This document shows, one piece after another, positions 42,971 to 51,813 of a stretch of DNA of 64,000 bases. The position numbers and the translations under genes were made by a program. Below the pieces are notes generated by a model that searched no databases, was not told the origin of the DNA, and saw only the letters and a list, made by a program, of their open reading frames with translations. This DNA comes from Candidatus Binataceae bacterium (GTDB taxonomy: Bacteria; Desulfobacterota; Binatia; Binatales; Binataceae), in NCBI GenBank assembly GCA_035508495.1, contig DATJMX010000072.1, positions 27,683 through 91,682 on the forward strand, given 5' to 3'. Position 1 is the stretch's first letter. Each line of letters starts with the position of its first letter.

Positions 42971-44002
42971 ATGATCGCGAGACAGCCTGCCATGCCTGTT
43001 GAAGCCCAAGCGACTCGAACTGAGTCTCGTTCACCCCTGGATTCGCTGCTGGAGCGCTTTGCGCGCCGCGAAACGAGCGCCCTCGCGCGGCTTATCACGA
43101 TGGTTGAGAATCGCGCCGCCGAGTCGAGCGCAATCATCGAGCGTATCTACAGTCAAACCGGCACGGCGCACATTATCGGCATCACCGGCCCTCCCGGCGC
43201 GGGCAAATCGACGCTGACCAACCGCCTCATCGCGAAATATCGCGGCCTCGGAAAGTCGGTCGCTGTGCTGGCGATCGATCCTTCGAGCCCGTTCTCAGGC
43301 GGTGCCGTGCTCGGCGACCGCGTGCGGATGACCGATCATTACAAGGATGCGGGCGTATATATCCGCAGCATCTCATCGCGCGGCAGCCATGGCGGCCTGA
43401 GCCGCGCGACGCGCGAGATCGTAAAGCTCCTCGATGCCTACGGCCACGACATCATCATTATCGAGACGGTCGGCGTCGGGCAGACCGAGCTTTCGATCAT
43501 GGATCTGGCTGACACAACGGTCGTTGTCACCGTTCCCGAAGGCGGCGATTCCGTTCAGGTAATGAAGGCCGGGCTCAACGAAATCGCCGATGTGTTCGTC
43601 GTCAACAAGGCCGACCGCGAGGGCTCCGATCGGATGAAGGCGGAGCTAGAGCATAACGTGCATCTGCGCAGCGGCGGCGGATGGCGTCCTCCAGTCCTCA
43701 TGACACAAGCGGTCACCGACCAGGGGATAGATGCGGTCGTGAACGCGATCGCAAAGCATCGGGAATGGCTTAAGGAAACGCGGGATGCGGCGCGAATCGC
43801 CGAGCGCCGCACCCATGAATTCATCGAGGTACTGGCGGCCGAGCTCGAGGAGCGAACCCTCCGCGCTGTCGCCGCAGGCGGGGCCGCGAAGCTGGTCGAT
43901 CAGGTGCGCGCGGGTGCGCTCAATCCCTACAGCGCGGCACGGCGCCTGATCGAAGACCGCGATTCGCTCGGCGCCTTGCTACAGAACGGTACGGGAAAGT
44001 AA
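42971..44002 (+). CDS. meaB: MeaB/ArgK-type GTPase (methylmalonyl-CoA mutase chaperone)
   Basis: 343 residues from ATG 42971; an in-frame start at 42926 would add 15 residues. G1 motif GITGPPGAGKSTL, switch region DPSSPFSGGAVLGDRVRM, ETVGVGQTE, and NKAD for guanine recognition all match MeaB. It protects and reloads B12-dependent acyl-CoA mutases. No mutase gene is in the window. Confidence 0.93.
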   Translation: MIARQPAMPVEAQATRTESRSPLDSLLERFARRETSALARLITMVENRAAESSAIIERIYSQTGTAHIIGITGPPGAGKSTLTNRLIAKYRGLGKSVAVLAIDPSSPFSGGAVLGDRVRMTDHYKDAGVYIRSISSRGSHGGLSRATREIVKLLDAYGHDIIIIETVGVGQTELSIMDLADTTVVVTVPEGGDSVQVMKAGLNEIADVFVVNKADREGSDRMKAELEHNVHLRSGGGWRPPVLMTQAVTDQGIDAVVNAIAKHREWLKETRDAARIAERRTHEFIEVLAAELEERTLRAVAAGGAAKLVDQVRAGALNPYSAARRLIEDRDSLGALLQNGTGK

Positions 44003-44027
44003 AAGGAACGCCTCGGAGAGCGGGTAT

Positions 44028-44744
44028 TTGTCGTTTCGCAAACCAAAAATCGAAGGACGCTTGTTTGCGATAGGCGACATCCACGGCTGCGCCGACGAAG
44101 TCGATTCTCTGATCAAGGCGATCGCCCCGACCGCGGGCGACACCGTCGTATTCGTCGGTGACTATGTCGATCGCGGCCCCTCAGCGCGCGACGTTATCGA
44201 GCTCGCGCTCGATCTCGAAAAGACCAAGGCCGAGTACGTGTTCTTGAAGGGCAATCACGAGGACATGATGATGTCCTACCTCGGGATGCCCGGTAATTAC
44301 GGCGAGTCATTCCTGTTCAACGGCGGAATCGCGACCCTCGAAAGCTACGGCGTGGGCGAGGCTGACCTCGAGCGTGCGCACGAGCTCTTGCCGGAAACGC
44401 ATACCGACTTCCTGCGCCGCCTCGGCACCAGTTACTATCGCCCGCCGTATCTCTTCGTCCATGCGGGGATCATGCCGATGCGCCAGCTCGAAGAGCAGCA
44501 GGTCGAGGACATGCTGTGGATTCGGCAGGAGTTTATCTTCAACCCGCACAAGCTCGACGCGATCGTGGTGTTCGGCCACACGCCCATGCGCGGCGTGATG
44601 ATCGATTTGCCCTACAAGCTTGGCATCGACACCGGTCTCGTCTATGGCGGCAAGCTGACCTGTATCGAAGTGAACGAGGGCGCCATCTACCAGGTCGATC
44701 GCCGCAGCCGCCAGGTTAAATCCAAGAAGGTTCCGCTCAGGTAA
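44028..44744 (+). CDS. serine/threonine protein phosphatase-like metallophosphoesterase
   Basis: 238 residues from a TTG at 44028 with GGAGAG 8 nt upstream. The metal-binding motifs GDIHGCADE, GDYVDRGPSARDV and KGNHEDMM follow in order, with FVHAGI and VFGHTPM later, as in PrpA/PP1-like and Ap4A-hydrolase-like bacterial enzymes. Whether the substrate is protein or a dinucleotide is open. Confidence 0.9.
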   Translation: MSFRKPKIEGRLFAIGDIHGCADEVDSLIKAIAPTAGDTVVFVGDYVDRGPSARDVIELALDLEKTKAEYVFLKGNHEDMMMSYLGMPGNYGESFLFNGGIATLESYGVGEADLERAHELLPETHTDFLRRLGTSYYRPPYLFVHAGIMPMRQLEEQQVEDMLWIRQEFIFNPHKLDAIVVFGHTPMRGVMIDLPYKLGIDTGLVYGGKLTCIEVNEGAIYQVDRRSRQVKSKKVPLR

Positions 44745-44790
44745 GGACTTTCACGGCTCGCCCGCTCGATGTAATCTTTTCCGTTCCGGT

Positions 44791-44867
44791 GGCGACGTAG
44801 CTCAGTTGGTTAGAGCATGCGGCTCATATCCGCAGTGTCGTAGGTTCGACTCCTACCGTCGCCACCA
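44791..44867 (+). tRNA. tRNA-Met (anticodon CAT, elongator type)
   Basis: 77 nt with acceptor GGCGACG/CGTCGCC, discriminator A, encoded CCA, anticodon loop CTCATAT (CAT at 44825-44827), and T-arm GTAGGTTCGACTCCTAC. The GTGTC variable region and overall form fit elongator Met better than initiator; tRNA-Ile(CAT) with modified C34 cannot be fully excluded. Confidence 0.9.
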
Positions 44868-45038
44868 AATGCTCTTGGTCAATTGCCGCAGAAGTCGCAG
44901 ACCGAAGTCATTCGTCGCGGATGCGACGTCGTTCGTCGGCGTAAGCGAGGGTTGAGCCTCAGCTCGCGCGCATGCGAAGGCTACGATCGGAATTAGAAGG
45001 ACCGCGATGCGGATCGCGGCTTTCGCTCGACCGATCAT
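44868..45038 (-). pseudogene. truncated serpin-like gene remnant ending at tRNA-Met
   Basis: On the minus strand from ATG 45038: a signal-peptide-like start (MIGRAKAAIRIAVLLIPIVA, then FACARAEA) followed by DVASATNDFGLRLLRQLTK, which resembles the N-terminal helix of serpins (xxNxFxxxLxxxL). The similarity stops exactly where the tRNA 3' end begins; reading on gives SIWWRR and stop inside the tRNA. The rest of the protein is missing, suggesting deletion or integration at the tRNA. The serpin assignment rests on about 20 residues. Confidence 0.4.
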
Positions 45039-45056
45039 GATGCCCCCCGGCGATCG

Positions 45057-46259
45057 TCAGTTCGCGGTCGCACCCATCGTGGGATGCCGTAGTTCCGGGA
45101 CGAGACCGTTGCCCATCAGATCGATGAAGTTGTCGCAGTAGAACCTGCGCTTGGCGGCTTCGGGCGTGTCGCGCATCGCATCTTCGAAGCGCCGCAGCGG
45201 ATTGCGCCCGCCTTCGACGTGCGGGAAGTCCGATGAAAACATGCAGACCTCGTCGCCCGAGTTGGCGATGATCCAGCCGGTGTCCTCGGCCGGATACGGC
45301 GTGACGCGCACTTGCCGCCGTACGAACTCGCTCGGCTTCATCGAAAGCTGCTTCAGCCGGTCTTCATTCTTGATAAACGCGACGAACGCCGAGTCCATCG
45401 AGCGCATCCAGCCCGGCACCCACAGCGCGCCCTGCTCGATCACGCCGAACATAAGCCGCGGGAATCGATCGAGCACGCGATCGAAGATCATCGTCGCAAG
45501 GGTCTGCATCGGCGGATATGGAATCGCCATGTAATCGACGGAACGGAAGTTGCCGTCGCCGCCGTGGAAGTCCGGCACCGGCGGCATCCCATTGACGAAG
45601 TAGTCAGGTGATATGAGCTGCCCGCCGCCGCCGACGTGGAACAGGATCGGCAGGCCGGCTTCCTGCGCCTGCGCCCACACCGGGTCGAATCCGATGTGAC
45701 TGGGTGAGTGTCCCTTGGGGCATCGCGAGGGGATGAGCAGCGCCTTGGCGCCGATCGCGATCGCGTCGCGTGCGATCGTCTCGGCCTCGGCAAAGTCGGC
45801 GAGCGGCACGTAGCACGACGCGAGCAGGCGGCGATCCACGGCGCAGAAATCCACCATCGCGCGATTGAATCCGCGCGCCACCGCGGTGCGCATCGCGGGG
45901 TCGCCCTTGTGCTCGAGATCGAGCAGGCTCAGGAACATCGTCGTGAACACGAGCTGGCTTGCGAAACCGAGCCGGTCGAGCGCCTGCGGACGATCCTCGC
46001 GCCGCCACGAACCGAGCGCCTCGTAGTTCTTGTGCAGCAGAATTTCGTCGGCAACTTTGGCGCGCCAGGCAGGATCGTCATGGCGTCCGCGCACGATCGC
46101 GAACAGATCGCGCCCGCTCTTTTCGCCGAGCGCGCTGAAGAGATTCTTGCTGCTTATTTCCCTGGCGTAGCGTTCCTCGACATAGCCGTCGAGAAAAGTC
46201 GGCGCCTCCATGATATGCGCGTCAGCGTCGTGAATCGTCTGCCCTTCGACGTAAGCCAT
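45057..46259 (-). CDS. amidohydrolase-2 family metal-dependent hydrolase/decarboxylase
   Basis: 400 residues. The N-terminal metal motif is DADAHIMEAP, then a TIM-barrel with ILFHVGGGGQL, FPRLMFGVIEQGALWVP and the C-terminal FSSDFPHVEGGRNPL (metal-ligand Asp region). The family includes decarboxylases of the ACMSD type and many unassigned hydrolases. It follows the P450 gene by 58 nt on the same strand and probably acts on the same or a linked compound. Confidence 0.87.
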   Translation of the reverse strand: MAYVEGQTIHDADAHIMEAPTFLDGYVEERYAREISSKNLFSALGEKSGRDLFAIVRGRHDDPAWRAKVADEILLHKNYEALGSWRREDRPQALDRLGFASQLVFTTMFLSLLDLEHKGDPAMRTAVARGFNRAMVDFCAVDRRLLASCYVPLADFAEAETIARDAIAIGAKALLIPSRCPKGHSPSHIGFDPVWAQAQEAGLPILFHVGGGGQLISPDYFVNGMPPVPDFHGGDGNFRSVDYMAIPYPPMQTLATMIFDRVLDRFPRLMFGVIEQGALWVPGWMRSMDSAFVAFIKNEDRLKQLSMKPSEFVRRQVRVTPYPAEDTGWIIANSGDEVCMFSSDFPHVEGGRNPLRRFEDAMRDTPEAAKRRFYCDNFIDLMGNGLVPELRHPTMGATAN

Positions 46260-46317
46260 AGCCCGCGAACCTCAATATCGTTATACGCGACGCCGCTTGC
46301 GCAAATCGAGGCGCGGC

Positions 46318-47589
46318 CTAGTGCGAGGCCGGGTTCATCTTGAATCGAATCGGCATGTGCTTGATGCCGCCGACGAAGCTCGAGCGCAGGCGCTCGAGCG
46401 GCGCGGTTGGCTCCACGAATTCCAGGCGCCGCGCCAGCTCGGCGAAAATCACCTCCAGCTCGAGCCGCGCGAGATTGGCGCCAAGGCAGAAGTGCTCGCC
46501 GATTCCGAAAGCGATATGAGGGTTCGGATTGCGCCCGATATCGAACTCGAATGGACGCTCGAAGATTTCTTCGTCGCGGTTGGCCGACGGGTAGAACAGA
46601 CAGACCGACTCGCCCTGGCGAATCTTCTGCCCGCGAATCTCGGTGTCGGCGCTCGCATTGCGGGCAAAGTGAATCACCGGCGTGACCCAGCGCACGATCT
46701 CCTCAACGGCGGACTTGATGAGCGTGGGATCCTTCTTCAAGCGATCGAACTGCTCCGGATGATCGATGAAAGCCTGGAGTCCGCCGCTGGTCGCATTGCG
46801 CGTCGTTTCGTTGCCGGCGAGCACGAGCAGGAAGTAATAACCCAGCATCTCCATCGGCGGCATCGCCTCGCCGCTCGGGAGCTTGGCGTTGGCGACGATG
46901 CTGCTGACGTCTTCAGTTGGATTTTTCTGCCGGTCCGACATCATCTGGGCGAAGTATTGGAACAGTTCGATCCGGGCTCGTTCCGAGGTCTGTTGCGGAT
47001 TCTCGCCTTCGCGGCGAAACTCGGGATCGCCCGCGCCGATGATCTCATTGCTCCAGCGAAACAGCTGATCCCAGTCCTTGCGCGGGCATCCGAGCAGCTC
47101 GGCGATCACGGCGAGCGGGATTTTTTTTGCGACATCGGCCACGAAGTCGCCTTCACTCTTGCCGACCAGCGAATCGCAGACCTCGCGCGTGATGCGCTCG
47201 ATCTTCGGCCGCAATTCGTTCACCGCGCGCGGCGTGAAGCGCCGGCTCATGATCGAGCGATACTCACCGTGCTGCGGCGGATCCATCGTGAGCAGATGTT
47301 GAAACGGCGGCTCCTCCGGCTCGCCATAGCCGCCCTGCTGGTCGGCGAAGATTACGATGCGCGGGCGGTTGGTGAAGAGCTGCGGCTGCTTGGCGATCTG
47401 AATAATGTCGGCGTGCTTGGTGATTGCCCAGAACGGCTTCGCATGCGGGCCGTCATACCAGTACACGGGTTTGTGTGCACGCAGGTAAGTCCATTCGGCA
47501 TGCGGGTAGCCGTTTTGCTGGTAGTGCTCGGGCCCAATTATGTCGAGATGAGCCAGAGACAACGATTCGGTGCTTGCTTCGATACCCAT
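46318..47589 (-). CDS. cytochrome P450 (CYP124/125-like pattern)
   Basis: 423 residues from ATG 47589, with GGGAG 8 nt upstream. Oxygen-activating I-helix LVLAGNETTRNAT, K-helix ExxR in EIVRW, and the haem-cysteine loop FGIGEHFCLGANLARLEL are intact. The sequence style recalls bacterial steroid/isoprenoid-chain hydroxylases; the exact family is inference. No membrane anchor, so soluble and dependent on separate redox partners, none seen nearby. It lies between a TetR gene and the amidohydrolase gene. Confidence 0.93.
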   Translation of the reverse strand: MGIEASTESLSLAHLDIIGPEHYQQNGYPHAEWTYLRAHKPVYWYDGPHAKPFWAITKHADIIQIAKQPQLFTNRPRIVIFADQQGGYGEPEEPPFQHLLTMDPPQHGEYRSIMSRRFTPRAVNELRPKIERITREVCDSLVGKSEGDFVADVAKKIPLAVIAELLGCPRKDWDQLFRWSNEIIGAGDPEFRREGENPQQTSERARIELFQYFAQMMSDRQKNPTEDVSSIVANAKLPSGEAMPPMEMLGYYFLLVLAGNETTRNATSGGLQAFIDHPEQFDRLKKDPTLIKSAVEEIVRWVTPVIHFARNASADTEIRGQKIRQGESVCLFYPSANRDEEIFERPFEFDIGRNPNPHIAFGIGEHFCLGANLARLELEVIFAELARRLEFVEPTAPLERLRSSFVGGIKHMPIRFKMNPASH

Positions 47590-47609
47590 AGTCACACTCC
47601 CACGATTGA

Positions 47610-48284
47610 CTATTTAGCTGCTGCGCCTTTGTTCCGGTACTTATTGACCGCGTACTTGCTAATGAAAAGACCGACGGCTTCTTCGATGACAGTAACCGCC
47701 AGTTGATCGCTGTCCTCATGCTGTGCCGCGAATAATCGGCGCAGCGCGGAATTGGTCGCGATATCGACGATCACCTGCGCGGTGACGCGGCTGTCATGGG
47801 CTTTCAATCTACCCGCGTCGATCTGACTGTCGATGTACGCGGCGAGGATTTTCTCGGCGCCGACAACGCCAATGTCGTACAGGTCGCGGCCGAATGCCGG
47901 ATGACGCTCGGCCTCGGCGATCACGGTGCGTTCGAACCGAATCGCGTCGTCGCCGCTGACGAGCCATCGCACCTGGTTGGCGAAGCGGCAGAGCCCCTGC
48001 CTCGGATCGTCCGGCAGATCTTCGGGACGCGGCAGAGCCTCGACGAACTGCTGGCTTGCCTGCGCGATAACTTCGGAAAAGAGCGCTTCCTTCGAACCGA
48101 AATAATCGTACAGCGTGCGCTTGGTGGTTCCCGCCTGCTCGGCGATCAGATCCATCGAGGTGAGCTGATATCCATGCTCGAAGAAGACGGCTTTGGCCGC
48201 GACGACTGCGGCCTCGCGCCGGGCGCGGGAAGCAGCATTGCGCGCGCTTAACGCGGGCGATCGGAATGGAGGAGCGTCTTCCAT
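47610..48284 (-). CDS. TetR-family regulator (AefR-like C-terminus)
   Basis: 224 residues with HTH at about 25-70 (AVVAAKAVFFEHGYQLTSMDLIAEQAGTTKRTLYDYFGSKEALF). The C-terminal part has the pattern FERTVIAEAERHPAFGRDLYD of the TetR_C/AefR-like type. It precedes the P450 gene by 20 nt and so likely controls the P450-amidohydrolase operon and itself. Confidence 0.9.
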   Translation of the reverse strand: MEDAPPFRSPALSARNAASRARREAAVVAAKAVFFEHGYQLTSMDLIAEQAGTTKRTLYDYFGSKEALFSEVIAQASQQFVEALPRPEDLPDDPRQGLCRFANQVRWLVSGDDAIRFERTVIAEAERHPAFGRDLYDIGVVGAEKILAAYIDSQIDAGRLKAHDSRVTAQVIVDIATNSALRRLFAAQHEDSDQLAVTVIEEAVGLFISKYAVNKYRNKGAAAK

Positions 48285-48383
48285 CGACTTGGATCATTTA
48301 CTGGTAAGTGAAGTATCAGGCAAGCGCCCGAGCGTTGCCGCGCGCTCAAGCATCATGCGACTCTTGTGAGCGCAGGCAAGTGT

Positions 48384-48866
48384 ATGAGGGGACACTGGTT
48401 TTTCTTGGCGCTTTTGAGCGTTTTACTGATGCCGCGGCCAATTTTGGCGATGGATTGCTTCGACTACTGTGAGCAGGCTGGCGGCGTCGGCGATTGTTCG
48501 ACGCGATGCAGCCCCGGCGGCGACCTCGACGTGACGCATCCGTGGCACCGTTCGTCCGCACCTGCACCCTACGGCGCAATCGCGTATGGCGTGAAAACGG
48601 GAGCCGAGGGAATTTCCTGGGGCAAGCCGAGCCTGGCGTCGGCGCAAAGCGCGGCATTCTCGACCTGCGCCCGCTATGGGAACAATTGCAAGATCGTTGC
48701 GGACTTCTCGAACAACTGCGCCGCTCTGGCAGTGGCCAAGGGCGCCGTTCACTACACGACCGCGATTGCACATTCGCTCAGCCAGGCCGAATACAACGCG
48801 CTCAACTCGTGCAAGCTGAATTGGGGCGTTTGCGAGATCGATCTTTCGACCTGCTCGCCGAAGTAA
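48384..48866 (+). CDS. exported DUF4189-like cysteine-rich protein
   Basis: 160 residues from ATG 48384; a GTG at 48366 would add six residues. Signal peptide MRGHWFFLALLSVLLMPRPI with cleavage near ILA-MD. The mature part contains ten cysteines and the DUF4189 pattern YGAIAYG, WGKPSLASAQSAAFSTC, NCKIVADFSNNCAALAVAKG. Disulfide-stabilised periplasmic or secreted protein of unknown role. Isolated gene between divergent/parallel neighbours. Confidence 0.78.
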   Translation: MRGHWFFLALLSVLLMPRPILAMDCFDYCEQAGGVGDCSTRCSPGGDLDVTHPWHRSSAPAPYGAIAYGVKTGAEGISWGKPSLASAQSAAFSTCARYGNNCKIVADFSNNCAALAVAKGAVHYTTAIAHSLSQAEYNALNSCKLNWGVCEIDLSTCSPK

Positions 48867-49013
48867 GTTGATTCCTCTCCGCCGTTCGATCCGGCGCGAG
48901 TCGGTACTGATATCTTGTTGGCCCGGGCGTCACCTTTTCAATGGTGCGTCTTGTGGCGCGCTCGTAGGATACGTCAGGCGCCCTACACTATCCTGAAACG
49001 CCGGAGATTAATC

Positions 49014-49928
49014 ATGAAAGTCCTGCTGGCTGGCGCGACTGGCGCGATCGGACGGCCATTGATTCGCGGTTTGAAACAGCACGGCCACAGCGTGTTTGGC
49101 CTCGTGCGCTCAGCGGAATCGACGCGCACGCTCGCCGAGATGGGCGCCGAAGCTGTGATCGGCGACGCACTCGATGCGGCTTCGGTCCGCGCCGCGATTG
49201 CGCGTGTTCGCCCCGACGCCGTCATCAATGAGCTGACTTCACTGCCGCGGCATTACACTCCCGACGAGATGAAGGCTGCTGGTGAGCGCGACAGCAAAGT
49301 GCGCCGCGAAGGAAACCTCAACCTGCTCGCAGCCATGCGCGAGAGCGACGTGCCCCGCTATGTCCTGCAAGCGTCGGGATTCTGGTATGCGCCCGGTCCG
49401 GGGTTGGCTGACGAGTCGTGCCCGCTGGCTGTCAACGCGTCACCGGGAGTCGCGGCCAGCGTTCGCACCTACCTCGAGCTCGAATCGACCGCTTTTCGCG
49501 CAGCGGAAATCGATTGCGTGGCGATGCGCTACGGATTCTTCTACGGACCTGGCACCTGGTACACCAACGACGGCGATATGGGCGAGCAGGTGCGCCGGCG
49601 TCAGGTGCCGATCATCGGCGGCGGCGAGGGCGTATCGAATTTCGTCCATATCGAAGACGCCGCATCCGCCACCGTCGCTGCCCTCGAATGTACGCCCGGC
49701 CCGTACAATATCGTTGACGACAATCCAAGCCCGCAGCGCGTATGGCTGCCGGCCTTCGCGCGCGCGTGCGGCGCCCCCGAGCCCCCTCAAATCACCGAAC
49801 AGGAAGCGCTTTCGACGTCGGGCGCCGACAGCGTCTATTACGCGACGTGTTTGCGCGGCGCTTCTAACGAGAAGGCGCGGCGTGAACTCAACTTCCGCCC
49901 ACGCCCGCTCGAATGGCTTCGCGCTTGA
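49014..49928 (+). CDS. NAD-dependent epimerase/dehydratase family protein
   Basis: 304 residues from ATG 49014 (MKVLLAGATGAIGRPL), with GGAG 7 nt upstream. The Rossmann motif GATGAIG is intact. The extended-SDR plan continues with VLQASGFWYAPG and MRYGFFYGPGTWY; the YxxxK motif is not clearly seen, so it may be an atypical SDR. It is followed 60 nt later by the CocE-type hydrolase gene. Confidence 0.85.
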   Translation: MKVLLAGATGAIGRPLIRGLKQHGHSVFGLVRSAESTRTLAEMGAEAVIGDALDAASVRAAIARVRPDAVINELTSLPRHYTPDEMKAAGERDSKVRREGNLNLLAAMRESDVPRYVLQASGFWYAPGPGLADESCPLAVNASPGVAASVRTYLELESTAFRAAEIDCVAMRYGFFYGPGTWYTNDGDMGEQVRRRQVPIIGGGEGVSNFVHIEDAASATVAALECTPGPYNIVDDNPSPQRVWLPAFARACGAPEPPQITEQEALSTSGADSVYYATCLRGASNEKARRELNFRPRPLEWLRA

Positions 49929-49988
49929 TGCGATCGCGCGCGCCGCGTTAGAAGCCGATCGAGATTCCTTCCTCAAGGAGCGACCGCG

Positions 49989-51725
49989 ATGGCGCGAATC
50001 GTAATGGAACGAAACATCGAGATTCCGATGCGCGACGGATGCGTCCTGCGCGGCGACCTGTTCCGTCCCGATAGCAACGAGAAGCTGCCGGTGCTCCTGA
50101 ATCGCACGCCGTACAACAAGACGATGCCGATGGTGTTCGCGATGACGCTCGACGCGACGCGCGCGGCGGAGGCCGGCTACAATGTGCTCATCCAGGATTG
50201 CCGCGGGCGCTTTGCCTCCGACGGCGAATGGGATTGTTTCACTGTCGAGGCCGCCGACGGCTACGACACGATCGAGTGGGCCGCGCGTCAGCCGTGGGCC
50301 AACGGCAACGTCGGCACTTACGGCGCATCGTACATGGGCGCCACGCAGTGGCTCGCCGCGACCCAGGCGCCGCCGAGCCTGAAAGCGATGGTGCCGTCGA
50401 TCACGGCGAGCGACTATCACGACGGATGGACCTACCAGGGCGGCGCCTTCGCGCTCTTCTTCAACGTGAGCTGGACGATGGCCGCGCTCGCGCCGCCACG
50501 CCTGATGCGCGAGCGCAGCGGCGACAGCGCGATCGCCCAAGAACTCGGCGCGGTCGTCGGCTCGATCGATAAGATGCGCGACAAGATGGAACATCTGCCG
50601 CTCAGCGACTTTCCGATGTTTCAGAAGGGCGCGCCGTACTTCTTCGACTGGCTGAAGCATCCCGGCTACGACGATTACTGGCGCGCGCTGTCGATCGAAG
50701 AGCGTCACGCCAAGATCAATGTTCCCGCACTCAACATCGGTGGATGGTACGACATCTTCCAGGGCGGCACGCTGCGCAACTTCGCCGGGATGCGCGCGAA
50801 GGGCGCGACTGACGCCGCGCGCAGCGGCCAGCGCCTGATGGTCGGGCCGTGGAGCCATGCGGTGCCGTTCCAGAATCTGGTCGGCGCGGTCGACTTCGGC
50901 CTCCGATCCGGCCCGGTGTCGGTCGATGTCGATGGGATGCAACTGCGATTTTTCGATCGCTGGCTCAAGGGCAAGAACGGCAGCGATGAAGCTGCGGTGC
51001 GGCTCTTCGTCATGGGCATCAACGAATGGCGCGATGAAAAGGAATGGCCGATCGCCGGCACCGATTTCCGCCGCTACTACCTGCACAGCCGCGGCAAGGC
51101 CAACAGCATGTACGGCGACGGCGCGCTTTCGACCGACGCGCCCGGGTCGGAACCATCAGATCATTTTCTATACAATCCGGCCGATCCGGTTCCCACCGGC
51201 GGCGGCGGACTATGCTGCTATCCGGGCGCGCTGCAAGGCGGCGCGTGGGATCAGGCCAGCGTCGAGCATCGCGCCGACGTGCTCGTTTATTCGACCGAGC
51301 CGCTGGATGAGGATGTCGAGGTAACCGGCCCCGTGACGCTCACGCTCTTCGCGTCGTCATCGGCGCCTGACACGGACTTCACGGCAAAGCTCGTGGACGT
51401 GTCGCCCTGCGGCACCGCGCTCAATCTCACGGACGGAATTATCCGCGCGCGCTATCGCGAATCGCAGTCGCACGAAGTGATGCTCACGCCGGGCAAAGTC
51501 GCGCAGTTCGATATCGACATGTGGTCCACGTCGAACCTGTTCAAGAAAGGCCACCGCATCCGGCTGGAAGTCGCCTCATCGAACTTCCCAAGATTCGATC
51601 GCAACCCCAACACCGGCCATCCGCTATACACCGACGCCGAGATCCGCCCCGCAATGCAAACCGTGATGCACGACCGCAGCTTTGCGTCGTGTCTGACCTT
51701 GCCGGTCATCCCGGCACGCCGTTGA
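49989..51725 (+). CDS. CocE/NonD-family hydrolase
   Basis: 578 residues. Alpha/beta-hydrolase domain first (about 1-340) with the nucleophile elbow GTYGASYMGATQW, then a C-terminal jelly-roll of the X-Pro dipeptidyl-peptidase type (about 390-570; TGPVTLTLFASSSAPDTDFTAKL). Known members hydrolyse acyl esters (cocaine esterase) or N-terminal peptides. AAGGAG lies 8 nt before the ATG. No signal peptide. The gene ends in a long inverted repeat. Confidence 0.92.
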   Translation: MARIVMERNIEIPMRDGCVLRGDLFRPDSNEKLPVLLNRTPYNKTMPMVFAMTLDATRAAEAGYNVLIQDCRGRFASDGEWDCFTVEAADGYDTIEWAARQPWANGNVGTYGASYMGATQWLAATQAPPSLKAMVPSITASDYHDGWTYQGGAFALFFNVSWTMAALAPPRLMRERSGDSAIAQELGAVVGSIDKMRDKMEHLPLSDFPMFQKGAPYFFDWLKHPGYDDYWRALSIEERHAKINVPALNIGGWYDIFQGGTLRNFAGMRAKGATDAARSGQRLMVGPWSHAVPFQNLVGAVDFGLRSGPVSVDVDGMQLRFFDRWLKGKNGSDEAAVRLFVMGINEWRDEKEWPIAGTDFRRYYLHSRGKANSMYGDGALSTDAPGSEPSDHFLYNPADPVPTGGGGLCCYPGALQGGAWDQASVEHRADVLVYSTEPLDEDVEVTGPVTLTLFASSSAPDTDFTAKLVDVSPCGTALNLTDGIIRARYRESQSHEVMLTPGKVAQFDIDMWSTSNLFKKGHRIRLEVASSNFPRFDRNPNTGHPLYTDAEIRPAMQTVMHDRSFASCLTLPVIPARR

Positions 51726-51809
51726 AAAATCCCTCTCCCGTTATTTCTTCACCTGCCGCGCGCGTTGCGCGCGTCCTCCTCTCCCGTGAAATAACGGGAG
51801 AAGGATTTT
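51726..51809. repeat. 22-bp inverted repeat between convergent genes (REP/bidirectional terminator-like)
   Basis: Arms 51726-51747 and 51788-51809 are complementary with a single mismatch and enclose a second GC-rich hairpin (GCGCGCGTTGCGCGCG-like). The right arm ends GGATTTT. It overlaps the CocE stop region and ends 4 nt before the SDR stop, so it may terminate both transcripts. The CCCTCTCCCGTTA-type arm is a sequence often dispersed in genomes. Confidence 0.65.
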
Positions 51810-51813
51810 GCAA

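Noticed and set aside
46297..47706. 469-codon plus-strand open frame opposite the P450 gene
   Set aside because: High-GC antisense shadow; the minus strand carries all P450 motifs.
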